NCBI GenBank assembly: GCA_023139655.1
Contig: JAGLNE010000069.1
Span: 1-16,198, forward strand
Source: Candidatus Parcubacteria bacterium
Lineage (GTDB): Bacteria > Patescibacteriota > Patescibacteriia > Patescibacteriales > UBA12075
Direction of reading: 5' to 3'
Length of the DNA: 16,198 nucleotides
Each line of letters begins with the position of its first letter. Position 1 is the stretch's first letter. The notes under the pieces are model-generated. The model did not search any database. It was not told where the DNA came from and was given only the letters and a program-made list of their open reading frames with translations. Shown here piece by piece: positions 6,699 through 13,274 of this stretch. A program made the position numbers and the translations under genes.

Positions 6699-6733
6699 TA
6701 ATTAACTAGTTAACTAATCAACTAATCACTAAA
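6699..6733 (+). repeat. 8-bp tandem repeat leader of rpsG
   Basis: Units TAATTAAC, TAGTTAAC, TAATCAAC, TAATCAC, then TAAA directly before ATG. No SD lies at a usable distance; a GAGGAGA at 6674-6680 is over 50 nt upstream. The start codon is followed at once by AGGGG. Confidence 0.75.
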
Positions 6734-7201
6734 ATGAGGGGAAAACAAGCAGTAAAAAGAAAGATAATCGGGGATATTAAGTATAATGATACTGATATTG
6801 CCAAATTCATAAATTATTTAATGGAAAAGGGTAAGAAAAGCGTTGCCCAGAAGATTGTTTATGGCGCTTTTGATATTATAAAAGAAAAGACCAAGCAAGA
6901 TCCGCGTCATATTTTTAATAAAGGTTTAAAAAAGATTATGCCTCTCCTGGAGGTACGGGGACGTAGGATCGGCGGCGCTAACTACCAGATTCCATACCAG
7001 GTACGCGGAGACAGGCGTTTTGCCCTGGGCTGCCACTGGCTAATTGAGGCGGCTAAAGAGCGGAAAGGCGCACCGATGTCTATTAAGCTGGCCAGTGAGA
7101 TAATGGCCGCGGCTGAAGGCGAAGGAGCGGCGGTGAAAAAGCGAGAAACCGTGCAGAAACAGGCCGAAGCGAATAAGGCGTTTGCGCATTTCGCGAGATA
7201 G
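6734..7201 (+). CDS. rpsG: 30S ribosomal protein S7
   Basis: 155 aa, normal length. S7 nucleates 30S head assembly on the 3' domain of 16S rRNA and contacts the E-site tRNA. Recognised by DTDIAKFINYLMEKGKKSVA near the N-terminus, the central PLLEVRGRRIGGANYQIPYQV block and the C-terminal VQKQAEANKAFAHFAR. It starts MRGKQAVKRK. It follows rpsL as in the classical str operon, but the next gene is not fusA: an ACGAA array and a Gmad2-domain gene intervene. Confidence 0.96.
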   Translation: MRGKQAVKRKIIGDIKYNDTDIAKFINYLMEKGKKSVAQKIVYGAFDIIKEKTKQDPRHIFNKGLKKIMPLLEVRGRRIGGANYQIPYQVRGDRRFALGCHWLIEAAKERKGAPMSIKLASEIMAAAEGEGAAVKKRETVQKQAEANKAFAHFAR

Positions 7202-7203
7202 AA

Positions 7204-7242
7204 TCACGAATTAGAACGAATAAGAAACGAATATAACGAATT
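7204..7242. repeat. ACGAA array directly after rpsG
   Basis: Four ACGAA copies begin at 7206, 7216, 7227 and 7236, spaced 10, 11 and 9 bp, right after the stop codon. The same spacing and the same opening ATCACGAAT occur after rplW (15466 onward). Confidence 0.75.
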
Positions 7243-7273
7243 AATTTAAATATTTTTTGATTAATTATATAGG

Positions 7274-7313
7274 GTTCACGTGAACGTTCATTGAACGTTC
7301 ATTGAACGTTCAT
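7274..7313. promoter_or_regulatory. Cluster of perfect palindromes (TGAACGTTCA x3) before the Gmad2 gene
   Basis: The perfect 10-bp palindrome TGAACGTTCA occurs at 7281-7290, 7292-7301 and 7303-7312, an exact 11-bp period, preceded by the overlapping 12-bp palindrome GTTCACGTGAAC (7274-7285). The cluster ends 8 nt before the ATG. It could be an operator array, since the spacing is about one helical turn, or a folding leader RNA. No protein is known to bind it. Confidence 0.7.
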
Positions 7314-7320
7314 CAAGGGG

Positions 7321-7926
7321 ATGACAGGTTTTTTTAAAAATAATAAAGGTTCAGGATTGATTGGCGTATTGGTAGTAGTTTTCATTGTGGCTGCCCTTGT
7401 TTACGGGGGCGTGTTTTTTTCTCGCGATGCGAGAAACACGGATTTACACGAATTAGAGACGGATATCACGGATATTAATTCTCCAGCAGATGCGATTAAG
7501 ATTTTGGATAAGGCGAAAGAGGATATTGGGGAGATTAATAAGACAATAGACAGCAGACGACAGACAGCAGACGAGATTTTTGAAGATGATAATGAGTTTG
7601 ATAAATATATAATTACTGTAAGTAATATTAAGGCCGGGGATAATATAGTAAGTCCGGTAGTGATTGAGGGGGAAGCGGTAGCGTTTGAGAATACGGTGAC
7701 TGTAGAGCTTCGGAACCAGGAGCATGAAACAATGGTTAAGGAATATGTGACCACTAAAGCCCCGGACGTTGGCAAGAGCGGACCTTTTAAAATCACTCTA
7801 GAGTTTGACTTTAGCAGCACCAAAGAAGGCTATGTCGCGGTTTATGAAGAAAGCGCCAAGGATGGTAGCGAGGTGAATTTAGTTGAGATACCAATAACTT
7901 ATAATAAAGATAAATTAATAGAATAA
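7321..7926 (+). CDS. Membrane-anchored protein with a Gmad2 immunoglobulin-like domain
   Basis: 201 aa. A short basic N-terminus leads into one membrane segment (about 12-33, KGSGLIGVLVVVFIVAAL), slightly like a prepilin start but lacking the conserved glutamate. A charged linker (about 35-95) follows, then a C-terminal domain (about 97-194) matching the Gmad2 pattern: TVSNIKAGDNIVSPVVIEG, AFENTVTVELR, GPFKITLEF, YEESAKDGSE and EIPITY. Such domains are extracytoplasmic and probably mediate binding; the function here is unknown. It lies between rpsG and fusA on the same strand. AAGGGG abuts the ATG with no spacer, so it is a doubtful SD. Part of the linker is encoded by short repeats. Confidence 0.8.
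   Translation: MTGFFKNNKGSGLIGVLVVVFIVAALVYGGVFFSRDARNTDLHELETDITDINSPADAIKILDKAKEDIGEINKTIDSRRQTADEIFEDDNEFDKYIITVSNIKAGDNIVSPVVIEGEAVAFENTVTVELRNQEHETMVKEYVTTKAPDVGKSGPFKITLEFDFSSTKEGYVAVYEESAKDGSEVNLVEIPITYNKDKLIE
7549..7574. repeat. 12-bp direct repeats inside the Gmad2 protein gene
   Basis: GACAGCAGACGA occurs at 7549-7560 and 7563-7574 (period 14), encoding the DSRRQTADE part of the linker. The sequence resembles the CAGACAA repeats in the rplC tail. Confidence 0.7.
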
Positions 7927-7967
7927 TATTAGAATAACCCAATTATCAGTAACCCAGTGACCCAATG

Positions 7968-8019
7968 AATTATCAATTGATTAATTAGCTAATTGAAAAT
8001 TCATTGAAAATTGATAATT
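7968..8019. promoter_or_regulatory. Nested inverted repeats in the fusA leader
   Basis: Perfect 11-bp arms AATTATCAATT (7968-7978) and AATTGATAATT (8009-8019) enclose a perfect 12-bp palindrome AATTAGCTAATT (7983-7994) and an 11-bp repeat (ATTGAAAATTC, ATTGAAAATTG). The structure ends 6 nt before the fusA ATG, and no SD is present. Confidence 0.6.
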
Positions 8020-8025
8020 AATAAT

Positions 8026-10113
8026 ATGGCAAGAGAATATACATTAGAAAAAACCAGAAATATAGGCATTATGGCGCACATTGACGCCGGGAAAACTACG
8101 TTTACCGAGCGGGTGCTTTTTTATACCGGAAAAAAACATAAGATCGGGGAGACCCATGATGGGGAAGCCGATATGGACTGGATGGAGCAGGAAAAAGAGC
8201 GCGGCATTACTATTACCTCAGCCGCGACCACTTGCTTCTGGGATGATAACCGGATAAATATTATTGACACTCCGGGCCATGTGGATTTTACCGTTGAAGT
8301 GGAGCGCAGTTTGCGGGTTCTGGACGGCGCGGTTGCTGTATTTGACGGCGCGGCCGGGGTTGAACCCCAGAGTGAAACGGTTTGGCGCCAGGCCGACAAA
8401 TATAAAGTTCCGCGCCTTTGTTTTATAAACAAAATGGATAAAATGGGCGCGGATTTTTATATGTCCCTTGATTCAATTCACGAGCGTCTAAACCCCAAGG
8501 CAGTTGCTTTTCATTTGCCGATCGGGGCTGAAGATTCTATGAGCGGAATAGTTGATTTGTTGACAGAAAAAGCCTATAAGTTTGAAGGTAATTTTGGTGA
8601 AAATATTAAAGAGGTAGATATCCCCGAAGATTTGAAGGATAAAGTCAAAAAGTTTAGGGCCGAAATGATCGAGCGAATCGTGGAAAACGATGAGGGCATT
8701 ATGGAAAAATATTTAAATGGTGAAGATATAAGTGTGGACGAACTTAAAATGGCGGCTCGCAAAGGCGTGATCGCTAATGAGATATTCCCGGTTCTAGCCG
8801 GTACAGCGCTTCAGAATATCGGCGTACAGCCGGTACTGGACGCGGTAATAGATTTTTTACCATCTCCCTTGGATGTGCCGCCGATTGAGGCTATGGACTC
8901 CGAGACGCAAGAGAAAAAGATAGAAGTGAAGGCCGATGACAATGCTCCTTTTGCCAGTCTGGTTTTTAAGATCGCGACTGATCCTTATGTTGGCCGTTTA
9001 AGTTTTATCCGGATTTACCAGGGTGTGCTTAAGTCCGGTTCATATGTTTACAATAGTTCCACCGGCGCGAAAGAGCGGATCGGACGTATCGTCCGAATGC
9101 ATGCCAACCACCGTGAAGAAGTTAACGAAGTATACGCAGGTGATATAGCGGCAGTGATCGGGCTAAAAAATACCTCAACCGGTAATACCTTATGTGATGA
9201 AGATAAGCCCGTACTACTTGAGTCGATTGTTTTTCCTGAGCCGGTTATTAAGATAGCGGTAGAGCCCAAGACCAAGGCTGATCAGGAAAAAATGGGCATG
9301 GCTTTGCAAAAATTGGCCGAGGAAGACCCGACTTTCCGGGTAGAAACAGACGAAGAAACCAATCAGGTCCTTATTTCCGGCATGGGCGAATTGCACTTGG
9401 ATATTATAGTGGACAGGATGAAGCGGGAGTTTAAAGTAGAAGCCAATGTTGGTAAACCTCAGGTAAGCTATCGCGAAACTATCAAAGAAAAATCAGAAGC
9501 AGAAGGAAAATATATCAAACAATCGGGCGGCCGCGGACAATATGGCCATTGTTACCTCCGGGTTGAACCCCAGGAGGCCGGCGAAGGCAGTGAGTTCGTA
9601 AATGAAATTAAAGGCGGTTCGATCCCCAGAGAATATATTCCGGCAGTTGAAAAGGGCATTAAAGAGGCACTTGAGCAGGGCGTATTGGCCGGTTATCCAA
9701 TGGTGGATATTAAATCCACTGTTTATGACGGGTCTTTTCACGAAGTTGATTCTAGTGAAATGGCTTTTAAAATGGCGGCTATCCTGGGCTTTAAAGAAGC
9801 TTGCCGCAAGGGCAAGGCAGTTCTGCTTGAACCGGTCATGAAAGTGGAAGTAGTTACTCCAGAGGAATATATGGGTAATATTATGGGTGATTTAAATAGT
9901 AAAAGAGGACAGATTGGACAGATGATTGACCGGGCCAATGCCAAGGTGATCGACGCAATGGTGCCCTTAGCCGAGATGTTTGGCTACGCGACTTCTCTTC
10001 GCTCCATGAGCCAAGGCCGATCCAGCTATACCATGGAATTTGACCATTACGCCGAAGTACCAAAGAGCGTGGCTGAAGATATTATTGGTGATGGTAGTGG
10101 TAAGAAAGAATAG
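8026..10113 (+). CDS. fusA: Translation elongation factor G
   Basis: 695 aa from ATG 8026 ([14 protein letters not shown]); an in-frame TTG at 8011 lies in the leader inverted repeat and is rejected. EF-G is the GTPase driving ribosomal translocation and, with RRF, recycling. GTPase motifs: AHIDAGKT (17-24), the switch I threonine in GITIT (60-64), DTPGH (81-85) and NKMD (135-138). Domains II-V follow, including [10 protein letters not shown] and, near the C-terminus, the domain IV/V blocks [15 protein letters not shown] and [14 protein letters not shown]. Full length, no defect seen. It is separated from rpsG by the Gmad2 gene and from tuf by three accessory genes. Confidence 0.97.
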   Translation: MAREYTLEKTRNIGIMAHIDAGKTTFTERVLFYTGKKHKIGETHDGEADMDWMEQEKERGITITSAATTCFWDDNRINIIDTPGHVDFTVEVERSLRVLDGAVAVFDGAAGVEPQSETVWRQADKYKVPRLCFINKMDKMGADFYMSLDSIHERLNPKAVAFHLPIGAEDSMSGIVDLLTEKAYKFEGNFGENIKEVDIPEDLKDKVKKFRAEMIERIVENDEGIMEKYLNGEDISVDELKMAARKGVIANEIFPVLAGTALQNIGVQPVLDAVIDFLPSPLDVPPIEAMDSETQEKKIEVKADDNAPFASLVFKIATDPYVGRLSFIRIYQGVLKSGSYVYNSSTGAKERIGRIVRMHANHREEVNEVYAGDIAAVIGLKNTSTGNTLCDEDKPVLLESIVFPEPVIKIAVEPKTKADQEKMGMALQKLAEEDPTFRVETDEETNQVLISGMGELHLDIIVDRMKREFKVEANVGKPQVSYRETIKEKSEAEGKYIKQSGGRGQYGHCYLRVEPQEAGEGSEFVNEIKGGSIPREYIPAVEKGIKEALEQGVLAGYPMVDIKSTVYDGSFHEVDSSEMAFKMAAILGFKEACRKGKAVLLEPVMKVEVVTPEEYMGNIMGDLNSKRGQIGQMIDRANAKVIDAMVPLAEMFGYATSLRSMSQGRSSYTMEFDHYAEVPKSVAEDIIGDGSGKKE

Positions 10114-10133
10114 CATTTAGTATAAGATTGATT

Positions 10134-10165
10134 ACAAACCAACAAATTTGCTACAAATCTACAAA
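10134..10165. repeat. ACAAA array after fusA
   Basis: Four ACAAA copies begin at 10134, 10142, 10153 and 10161 (spacing 8, 11, 8), in the position where rpsG and rplW carry ACGAA arrays. The match is weaker and low complexity could explain it. Confidence 0.35.
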
Positions 10166-10246
10166 TATTTATCAATAAATTTATTTTTGTTCGTTAAAAT
10201 TTATAAAATCAAAATTGGATTGATATTTTATTAAACTCACAACACT

Positions 10247-10254
10247 AAGGAGGG
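10247..10254 (+). promoter_or_regulatory. Strong Shine-Dalgarno (AAGGAGGG)
   Basis: AAGGAGGG ends 7 nt before ATG 10262. One of only two textbook SD sequences in the window, and it fixes the start of the following gene. Confidence 0.85.
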
Positions 10255-10261
10255 CTTACTA

Positions 10262-10588
10262 ATGGAAGATGACCAAGAAACGATTGGCATAGATATTTAT
10301 TTAGAAGATTTTCCCGAGGAAAAGTTTATTGAATTTCTAAAACGTTTTAACCAATTTCTGAGAGAAGATGATCCTGAGAATGAAAAATACGAAATCAAAA
10401 TTATTCTTTCGGGAAATATGAATACTCCTACTTTACAACCTGAGGTGGAAATCGCGGTGACTATATTTGTTCTTAGCGAAGGAATAATTGATCCGTTGAA
10501 AGAAAAAATCAAAGAAATCCTAGAGAAAGTGGGCATAGTCCTTCAATTTGATATACGCTATTCCGCTGGACTTATACCAGTTTATTAA
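10262..10588 (+). CDS. Conserved-looking acidic protein of unknown function
   Basis: 108 aa, not recognised. It is acidic at the N-terminus (MEDDQETIGIDIYLEDFPEE). Predicted pattern: a strand, a helix (about 19-34), strands around KYEIKIILSG and VEIAVTIFVL, an amphipathic helix (about 76-89, DPLKEKIKEILEKV) and a final strand (IVLQFDIRYS), suggesting a compact alpha/beta cytosolic protein. No membrane segment, signal peptide or metal motif. It is preceded by a strong SD, unlike the translation genes around it, and followed by a hairpin. First of three genes between fusA and tuf. Real coding is likely from the SD and composition; function cannot be assigned. Confidence 0.75.
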   Translation: MEDDQETIGIDIYLEDFPEEKFIEFLKRFNQFLREDDPENEKYEIKIILSGNMNTPTLQPEVEIAVTIFVLSEGIIDPLKEKIKEILEKVGIVLQFDIRYSAGLIPVY

Positions 10589-10618
10589 TAAAAAGACTGG
10601 CAGTGAAATATCAAAAAA

Positions 10619-10655
10619 ATGGGAGAAACCATTCTCCCATCCAATTTTGATTTTA
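10619..10655 (+). terminator. Hairpin with modest T-tail after the 108-aa gene
   Basis: Perfect 9-bp stem ATGGGAGAA (10619-10627)/TTCTCCCAT (10632-10640) with tetraloop ACCA, followed by CCAATTTTGATTTTAT. The T-tract is interrupted, so termination may be partial. The ATG within the stem is not a start: the next gene has its own SD further on. Confidence 0.6.
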
Positions 10656-10675
10656 TATATGTAGCAAAAATGAAA

Positions 10676-10683
10676 AAGGAGGT
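10676..10683 (+). promoter_or_regulatory. Strong Shine-Dalgarno (AAGGAGGT)
   Basis: AAGGAGGT with a 7-nt spacer to ATG 10691. It selects 10691 over the in-frame ATGs at 10619 and 10670, the latter being only a few bases upstream of the SD. Confidence 0.85.
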
Positions 10684-10690
10684 GCTTGTT

Positions 10691-10855
10691 ATGTGGTATA
10701 ACGTAATATTGGTCATTTCATTATTCTACGTAATAGTAGTTTGGATATTGTATAGAGCGGAACAAGCAAAGATAAAAAAAGAATTTAATGTTTTAAAAGA
10801 GGAAAAAGGAGTATTAAATACTGTTAATACGGTTTTATTGAAAGATCATTGTTGA
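10691..10855 (+). CDS. 54-aa single-pass membrane protein
   Basis: Starts MWYNVILVISLFYVIV: an N-terminal membrane segment (about 4-21), then a charged helical tail (AEQAKIKKEFNVLKEEKG) that could form a short coiled coil on the cytoplasmic side, and a C-terminal Cys. Not recognised as a family member. The excellent SD and the flanking hairpins (10619 and 10867) support a real, compact gene. It lies in the accessory block between fusA and tuf. Function unknown; it could be a small regulator of a membrane complex (speculation). Confidence 0.7.
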   Translation: MWYNVILVISLFYVIVVWILYRAEQAKIKKEFNVLKEEKGVLNTVNTVLLKDHC

Positions 10856-10866
10856 GATCTAAAATA

Positions 10867-10908
10867 TTGTGCCCTGCGCGATAAACATACAGGGCACAAG
10901 AATTTCTA
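10867..10908 (+). terminator. Hairpin after the 54-aa gene
   Basis: Perfect 10-bp stem TTGTGCCCTG (10867-10876)/CAGGGCACAA (10890-10899), 13-nt loop, then GAATTTCT. The stem is strong but the T-run is short. It directly precedes a good promoter, which fits a unit boundary. Confidence 0.6.
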
Positions 10909-10937
10909 TTGACTTATAAGCACAATTTTTGTAAAAT
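10909..10937 (+). promoter_or_regulatory. Promoter of the Phd/YefM-like gene
   Basis: TTGACT (10909-10914), 17-nt spacer, TAAAAT (10932-10937). The start is predicted near 10944, so the hairpin at 10960 lies wholly in the leader. Confidence 0.75.
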
Positions 10938-10959
10938 ACAAAAGTAAATACAAGAATAA

Positions 10960-10992
10960 ACTCCGGTAAAAAGCATACTTTTGTGCCGGAGT
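10960..10992 (+). promoter_or_regulatory. Long leader hairpin covering the start codon of the Phd/YefM-like gene
   Basis: ACTCCGG (10960-10966) pairs perfectly with CCGGAGT (10986-10992). Inside, AAAAG (10969-10973) pairs with CTTTT (10978-10982) around loop CATA; T67/A68 pair with G85/T84 and one base is bulged. The 3' arm holds the only SD-like GGAG and two bases of GTG 10991. It could block translation as RNA, or act as a DNA operator at about +17 to +49. Confidence 0.65.
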
Positions 10993-11491
10993 GAAAATTG
11001 ACAAAACCATGCAAAATCAATTAAAAAAAGCCATAAATATTGCCAGAAAGACCGGTGACAGGTTGATTGTGTATGATTTAAGCCGGGGAGACAGCGCTTT
11101 TGTGGTTATGAGCCTGGATGAATATGAGAAATTAGTAACCGAAAAGAGTGAAGTGCGTGGCTTGACAGAAGACGAATTACTTGATAAAATAAATCGCGAT
11201 ATAGCGATTTGGAAAAGCGAACAGGATATGGAATTATCTTTATCTAAAAAAGAGATTCCAAATGTGTTTGAAACCGTGCGAGACCGTAAATTTACCCCGA
11301 TCAGCGACGTATTGGACGAAACCGATTTTATAACCGATGAAATGGACAATAATAAAGAGAAATATTTTGAAGAGAAATTTGAAGAAAAAGAAGAATTGTC
11401 GACAAGTAATCACTGGCGTATCCCCAGAGACAGAAAAGAAGGGGCTGAAGAAATAATTGAAGAAGACACGCAATATTTAGAGACTGTTTAA
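10991..11491 (+). CDS. Phd/YefM-like (antitoxin-fold) protein with acidic C-terminal tail
   Basis: 166 aa from GTG 10991; ATG 11009 (MQNQLKKAI) is a possible alternative. Residues 8-50 resemble a Phd/YefM DNA-binding antitoxin domain: a helix (LKKAINIARKTG), a strand (DRLIVYDLS), then DSAFVVMSLDEYEKLV, the family's typical strand-helix. A helical part with GLTEDELLDKINRDIAIW follows, then a long charged, probably flexible tail (about 85-166). No toxin gene is next to it: upstream is the 54-aa membrane protein and downstream is tuf. It has its own promoter and a hairpin over the start codon, consistent with autoregulation. The antitoxin-fold call is moderate; a toxin-antitoxin role is not supported by context. 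Confidence 0.6.
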   Translation: MKIDKTMQNQLKKAINIARKTGDRLIVYDLSRGDSAFVVMSLDEYEKLVTEKSEVRGLTEDELLDKINRDIAIWKSEQDMELSLSKKEIPNVFETVRDRKFTPISDVLDETDFITDEMDNNKEKYFEEKFEEKEELSTSNHWRIPRDRKEGAEEIIEEDTQYLETV

Positions 11492-11506
11492 TATAAAAAA
11501 CAAAAT

Positions 11507-11512
11507 TATAAT
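11507..11512 (+). promoter_or_regulatory. Perfect -10 element upstream of tuf
   Basis: TATAAT at 11507-11512; the -35 region (around 11484-11490, CTGTTTA) is poor. The predicted start near 11519 would give tuf its own leader of about 70 nt in addition to any read-through. Confidence 0.45.
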
Positions 11513-11525
11513 TTACTAATTACAA

Positions 11526-11577
11526 TACGGCTGGTTTCCCGAGTATTTGGGAAAAAAACCCTTTTTCAGGGGTCGTA
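11526..11577 (+). promoter_or_regulatory. Structured tuf leader (possible three-way junction)
   Basis: TACG (11526-11529) pairs with CGTA (11574-11577), enclosing two hairpins: TTTCCC (11535-11540)/GGGAAA (11549-11554) and ACCC (11558-11561)/GGGT (11570-11573). GG at 11533-11534 could instead take CC 11559-11560, an alternative pairing. The structure ends 13 nt before the tuf ATG. No known leader family is recognised. Confidence 0.45.
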
Positions 11578-11590
11578 AACAATTTAAAAC

Positions 11591-12778
11591 ATGGCAGAAA
11601 AATTTGAACGCACCAAGCCCCATGTCAATGTAGGAACCATTGGTCACGTGGACCACGGAAAGACTACTTTGACTGCCGCCATACTAAAAGTATTGGCTGC
11701 CAAGGGATTGAATGCTTCTCAAAAAAATGTAGATCAAATTGATGCCGCCCCTGAAGAAAAGGAGCGCGGTATCACTATTGCTACCGCCCACGTTGAGTAT
11801 GAATCCGAGAATCGGCATTACGCTCACGTTGATTGCCCGGGCCACGCTGATTATGTCAAAAACATGATTACCGGTGCGGCGCAAATGGATGGCGCGGTTT
11901 TGGTAGTAGCCGCTACCGATGGGCCTATGCCCCAAACTCGCGAGCACATCCTTTTGGCCAGCCAAGTAGGTGTGAAGAACATAGTAGTATTCCTCAATAA
12001 AGTAGATATGGTTGAGGACAAAGAGCTGATTGATTTGGTAGAAGAAGAAATTCGCGACCTGCTCAAGAAGTATGAGTTTGACGGTGACAAGATTAAGATC
12101 ATCCGCGGTTCAGCTTTAAAGGCGCTGGAGAACCCGGAAGGTGATGACGCTAAACCGATCGAGGAGCTGATAAAAGCCCTGGATGAGTCTATTCCGGAGC
12201 CGGAACGTGATACCGAAAAGCCGTACCTTATGCCGATTGAAGATGTTTTTTCAATTGAAGGACGCGGCACCGTAGTAACCGGCCGGATTGAGCGCGGCAT
12301 CGTTAAAGTTGGCGAAGAAATTGAAATTATTGGGATCAAGGACACTCAAAAAACAACCGTAACCGGCATTGAGATGTTTAATAAACAGCTGGATGAAGGC
12401 CGGGCCGGTGATAATGCCGGAATCCTTTTGCGTGGTGTTAAGAAAGACGAAGTCGAACGTGGCCAAGTATTGGCCAAGCCGGGTACTGTTACCGGTCATA
12501 CTGAGTTTGAATCCGAGATTTACGTGCTAAGTAAAGAGGAAGGCGGACGTCATAAACCGTTTTTCAAAGGTTATAAACCGCAGTTTTATATCCGCACTAC
12601 TGACGTAACCGGTGAAGTTGAATTGCCGGAAGGCACCGAGATGGTGATGCCTGGTGATACTGTTAATCTGAAGATCAAGCTTATTAGCCCGATCGCTTTG
12701 GAAGAAAAGCAACGCTTTGCTATTCGCGAAGGCGGACGGACAGTTGGCGCCGGTGTGATTATTAAAATCATAAAATAG
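11591..12778 (+). CDS. tuf: Translation elongation factor Tu
   Basis: 395 aa, full length. EF-Tu delivers aminoacyl-tRNA to the ribosome as a GTP complex. Starts [20 protein letters not shown]; GTPase motifs GHVDHGKT (18-25), [12 protein letters not shown] (switch I), DCPGHADY (about 80-87), NKVD (about 135-138) and SALKAL. Domain II ([13 protein letters not shown]) and domain III ([14 protein letters not shown]) are intact, ending [15 protein letters not shown]. It is about 1.5 kb downstream of fusA instead of adjacent. A likely terminator follows, then rpsJ. Confidence 0.97.
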   Translation: MAEKFERTKPHVNVGTIGHVDHGKTTLTAAILKVLAAKGLNASQKNVDQIDAAPEEKERGITIATAHVEYESENRHYAHVDCPGHADYVKNMITGAAQMDGAVLVVAATDGPMPQTREHILLASQVGVKNIVVFLNKVDMVEDKELIDLVEEEIRDLLKKYEFDGDKIKIIRGSALKALENPEGDDAKPIEELIKALDESIPEPERDTEKPYLMPIEDVFSIEGRGTVVTGRIERGIVKVGEEIEIIGIKDTQKTTVTGIEMFNKQLDEGRAGDNAGILLRGVKKDEVERGQVLAKPGTVTGHTEFESEIYVLSKEEGGRHKPFFKGYKPQFYIRTTDVTGEVELPEGTEMVMPGDTVNLKIKLISPIALEEKQRFAIREGGRTVGAGVIIKIIK

Positions 12779-12785
12779 CTATATA

Positions 12786-12812
12786 AAGCCCCTCGAGAAT
12801 TCGGGGGGTTTA
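12786..12812 (+). terminator. Probable terminator after tuf
   Basis: CCCC (12789-12792) pairs with GGGG (about 12803-12806), flanked by AA(A)G and GGTTT that extend the stem imperfectly. The T-rich tail (TTTAGTTATAGTTATTTTTA) is interrupted. Read-through into rpsJ is likely to some degree. Confidence 0.5.
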
Positions 12813-12824
12813 GTTATAGTTATT

Positions 12825-12853
12825 TTTATTAATAGTTTGATTAACCATATAAT
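12825..12853 (+). promoter_or_regulatory. Possible promoter just upstream of rpsJ
   Basis: TTTATT (12825-12830), 17-nt spacer, perfect -10 TATAAT (12848-12853). The start would fall at about 12860, only some 5 nt before the ATG, giving a nearly leaderless mRNA. The -35 is weak. Confidence 0.4.
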
Positions 12854-12864
12854 AATTTTTGTAC

Positions 12865-13227
12865 ATGCCAGAGAAAAAAAACACGAGTGTTGCTGACGAA
12901 AAGCAAGCACCCGCGGATGAGTTTAAGCAAAAAATTCGTATTAAGATCAAGGCTTTTGACCACAAAATCATTGATCAATCCACCAGGACAATTATTGACA
13001 CAGCCAAGAGGAGCGGGGCACAAATTTTTGGCCCGATCCCACTTCCTACCGAAAAGAAGAAATACACCACTAACCGGTCAACTTTTGTTCATAAAAATGC
13101 CCGCGATCAATATGAAATGCGAACCCACAAACGTTTAATTGACATTGTTGACCCTTCAGCTAAAACGATTGGAGATTTGACTAATCTTAGCTTACCGGCC
13201 GGAGTTGATGTGGAAATAAAAATGTAG
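12865..13227 (+). CDS. rpsJ: 30S ribosomal protein S10 with N-terminal extension
   Basis: 120 aa from ATG 12865; an in-frame TTG at 12859 is less likely. The S10 core (about 22-120) is recognised by [36 protein letters not shown] and [14 protein letters not shown]10 assembles late in the 30S head and, as NusE, joins NusB in antitermination. About 20 charged residues ([20 protein letters not shown]) precede the core, making it longer than the usual 102 or so. In classical S10 operons rpsJ is directly followed by rplC; here a 325-bp gap with a promoter, an attenuator-like leader and an ACGAA array intervenes. Confidence 0.95.
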   Translation: MPEKKNTSVADEKQAPADEFKQKIRIKIKAFDHKIIDQSTRTIIDTAKRSGAQIFGPIPLPTEKKKYTTNRSTFVHKNARDQYEMRTHKRLIDIVDPSAKTIGDLTNLSLPAGVDVEIKM

Positions 13228-13239
13228 ATGGGGAGATAC

Positions 13240-13268
13240 TTGCATATTTTAAATTATTAGTGTATAAT
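13240..13268 (+). promoter_or_regulatory. Strong promoter upstream of the rplC unit
   Basis: TTGCAT (13240-13245), 17-nt spacer, perfect -10 TATAAT (13263-13268), with a predicted start near 13275. Located 12 bp after the rpsJ stop, it launches the structured leader at 13275. Confidence 0.8.
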
Positions 13269-13274
13269 CCAAAT

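Noticed and set aside
7401..7823. 140-codon open frame antisense to the Gmad2 gene
   Set aside because: Mirror of the coding strand; the forward protein has a clear domain pattern and the reverse has none.
10619..10690. Longer start for the 54-aa membrane protein
   Set aside because: The upstream ATGs lie in a hairpin or before the SD; AAGGAGGT with 7-nt spacing selects ATG 10691.
10991..11491. Complete toxin-antitoxin pair
   Set aside because: Only a Phd/YefM-like half is seen; neighbours are a small membrane protein and tuf, neither resembling a toxin.
11851..12345. 164-codon open frame antisense to tuf
   Set aside because: Shadow of the highly biased tuf codons; serine/isoleucine-rich low-quality sequence with no motif or start signal.
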